Under the pieces are notes generated by a model. That model saw only the letters and a program-made list of their open reading frames with translations, did no database searches and was not told the origin of the DNA. A program made the position numbers and the translations under genes. A DNA stretch of 64,000 nt from Modestobacter marinus (GTDB lineage: Bacteria > Actinomycetota > Actinomycetes > Mycobacteriales > Geodermatophilaceae): positions 124,001-188,000 of the forward strand of contig NZ_JAAMPA010000002.1 in the NCBI RefSeq assembly GCF_011758655.1, given 5' to 3'. How positions within the stretch are numbered: position 1 is the stretch's first letter; the number at the start of each line of letters is the position of its first letter. Positions 63,372 to 64,000 of this stretch are shown here, piece after piece.

Positions 63372-64000
63372 GACGGGCCCGCCGCCCGGGTGGCGGCGCC
63401 GTCCCGCAGGATGCCGAGCAGGCGCTCCTCCAGGCTGATCCGCACCGGCTCGACCGCGTGCACCCGGACGCCGAGGGCGACCAGGTCGCGCACCAGGTCG
63501 GGCACCGCCGTCCCGTCGTCGTCGGCGGAGAGGGCCACGGTGGACCACTCGCCCTCCCGGTCGACCCGGCCCACCGCGGTGAGCCGCTGCTGGGCGGCGG
63601 GGGAGAGGTCGGTCAGGTGCAGCCGCACCTCGCGCTGACCGAGCAGCTCGGCGAGGGTGCCGGAGGCGGCGACCCGGCCGCGGTCCAGGACGACGACCCG
63701 GTCGCAGACCCGCTCGACCTCACCGATCAGGTGGGAGTTGAGCAGCACCGCGACCCCGCGGGACCGCAGCTCCAGCACGATGTCGCGGACGTCGGCGCGG
63801 CCCAGCGGGTCCAGCGCGCTGGTCGGCTCGTCCAGCACCACGAACTCCGGCCGGCCCACCAGGGCGACGGCCAGGCCCAGCCGCTGCTGCATGCCCTTGG
63901 AGAAGCCGCCCACCCGGTCGTCGCCGCGGCGGGAGAGGCCCACCAGCGCCAGGCACTCGCGTTGCTCGGCGGCGGGCACCCCGGCGCCGGAGAGCCGGGC
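63368..64000 (-). CDS. ABC transporter ATP-binding protein (5' end beyond the window)
   Basis: The C-terminal two thirds of an ABC ATPase: signature-like FSKGMQQRLGLAVAL, Walker B EFVVLDEPTSALDP, the H-loop NSHLIGEVER and a C-terminal accessory region (about 80 residues) typical of ABC-2 export ATPases. The frame stays open to the window edge, so the Walker A part lies beyond it. The stop overlaps the permease start by GTGA. It powers the transporter with the permease downstream. Confidence 0.9.
   Translation of the reverse strand, partial: ARLSGAGVPAAEQRECLALVGLSRRGDDRVGGFSKGMQQRLGLAVALVGRPEFVVLDEPTSALDPLGRADVRDIVLELRSRGVAVLLNSHLIGEVERVCDRVVVLDRGRVAASGTLAELLGQREVRLHLTDLSPAAQQRLTAVGRVDREGEWSTVALSADDDGTAVPDLVRDLVALGVRVHAVEPVRISLEERLLGILRDGAATRAAGPS

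Overview
The window is chromosomal DNA of very high GC content. Genes are densely packed, and many neighbours overlap by ATGA or GTGA stop/start codons. GTG starts are common, and no transposases, phage genes, rRNA or tRNA are visible. The gene content (divergent Lrp plus branched-chain ketoacid dehydrogenase, paa cluster, polyphosphate kinase 2, actinobacterial ATP-dependent ligase, DivIVA-like protein, c-di-AMP riboswitch) points to an actinobacterium. A member of the Geodermatophilaceae or a close relative is my best guess, from general impression only and not from a search.

Layout. 0-4.5 kb: a branched-chain 2-oxoacid dehydrogenase operon (minus) divergent from its probable Lrp/AsnC regulator. 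4.5-14.3 kb: an AtoE-type fatty-acid transporter, an HpaI-type aldolase, a flavohemoglobin overlapping a DivIVA-like gene, a short glucose-6-phosphate dehydrogenase-like protein coupled to a sugar epimerase/dehydrogenase, a Mug-type glycosylase, an M20 amidohydrolase and a flavin-dependent oxidoreductase. 14.3-20.1 kb: an ArsR/SRPBCC pair, a flippase-like membrane protein, a methyltransferase with two small membrane proteins, and an ATP-dependent DNA ligase. 20.1-29.2 kb: RidA, a creatininase-family hydrolase, a ROK regulator, a complete sugar ABC transporter, a Gfo/Idh/MocA dehydrogenase and a TIM-barrel epimerase. These look like one cyclitol or sugar catabolic locus with its own promoter, operator and a 13-codon leader peptide.

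29.3-41.1 kb: a methyltransferase, a LuxR-type regulator, PPK2, a Baeyer-Villiger monooxygenase with a serine hydrolase under a divergent AcoR-type regulator whose ATPase domain looks degenerate, an alditol oxidase, two very small proteins and a secreted aldose epimerase. 41.1-49.4 kb: the upper phenylacetate pathway, paaABCDE (minus) divergent from paaK-paaR-paaZ (plus), with two copies of a TetR-type operator between them. 49.4-56.3 kb: an IclR regulator and amidohydrolase (minus) divergent from a tightly coupled set of CaiB CoA-transferase, citryl-CoA-lyase-like protein, LigB-like and LigA-like extradiol dioxygenase subunits and a quinone oxidoreductase. This is the strongest candidate for an undescribed pathway.

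56.3-64 kb: a c-di-AMP (ydaO-type) riboswitch upstream of a secreted coiled-coil protein, an alpha/beta hydrolase, the SelO pseudokinase, a DUF2207 lipoprotein, and an M23-like protein coupled to an ABC transporter whose ATPase gene runs off the right edge. Two perfect palindromes with the same AAATGGCCATTT core occur in the window, one in the paaD start region and one between convergent genes. Family assignments rest on motifs and remembered protein families, not on database searches.
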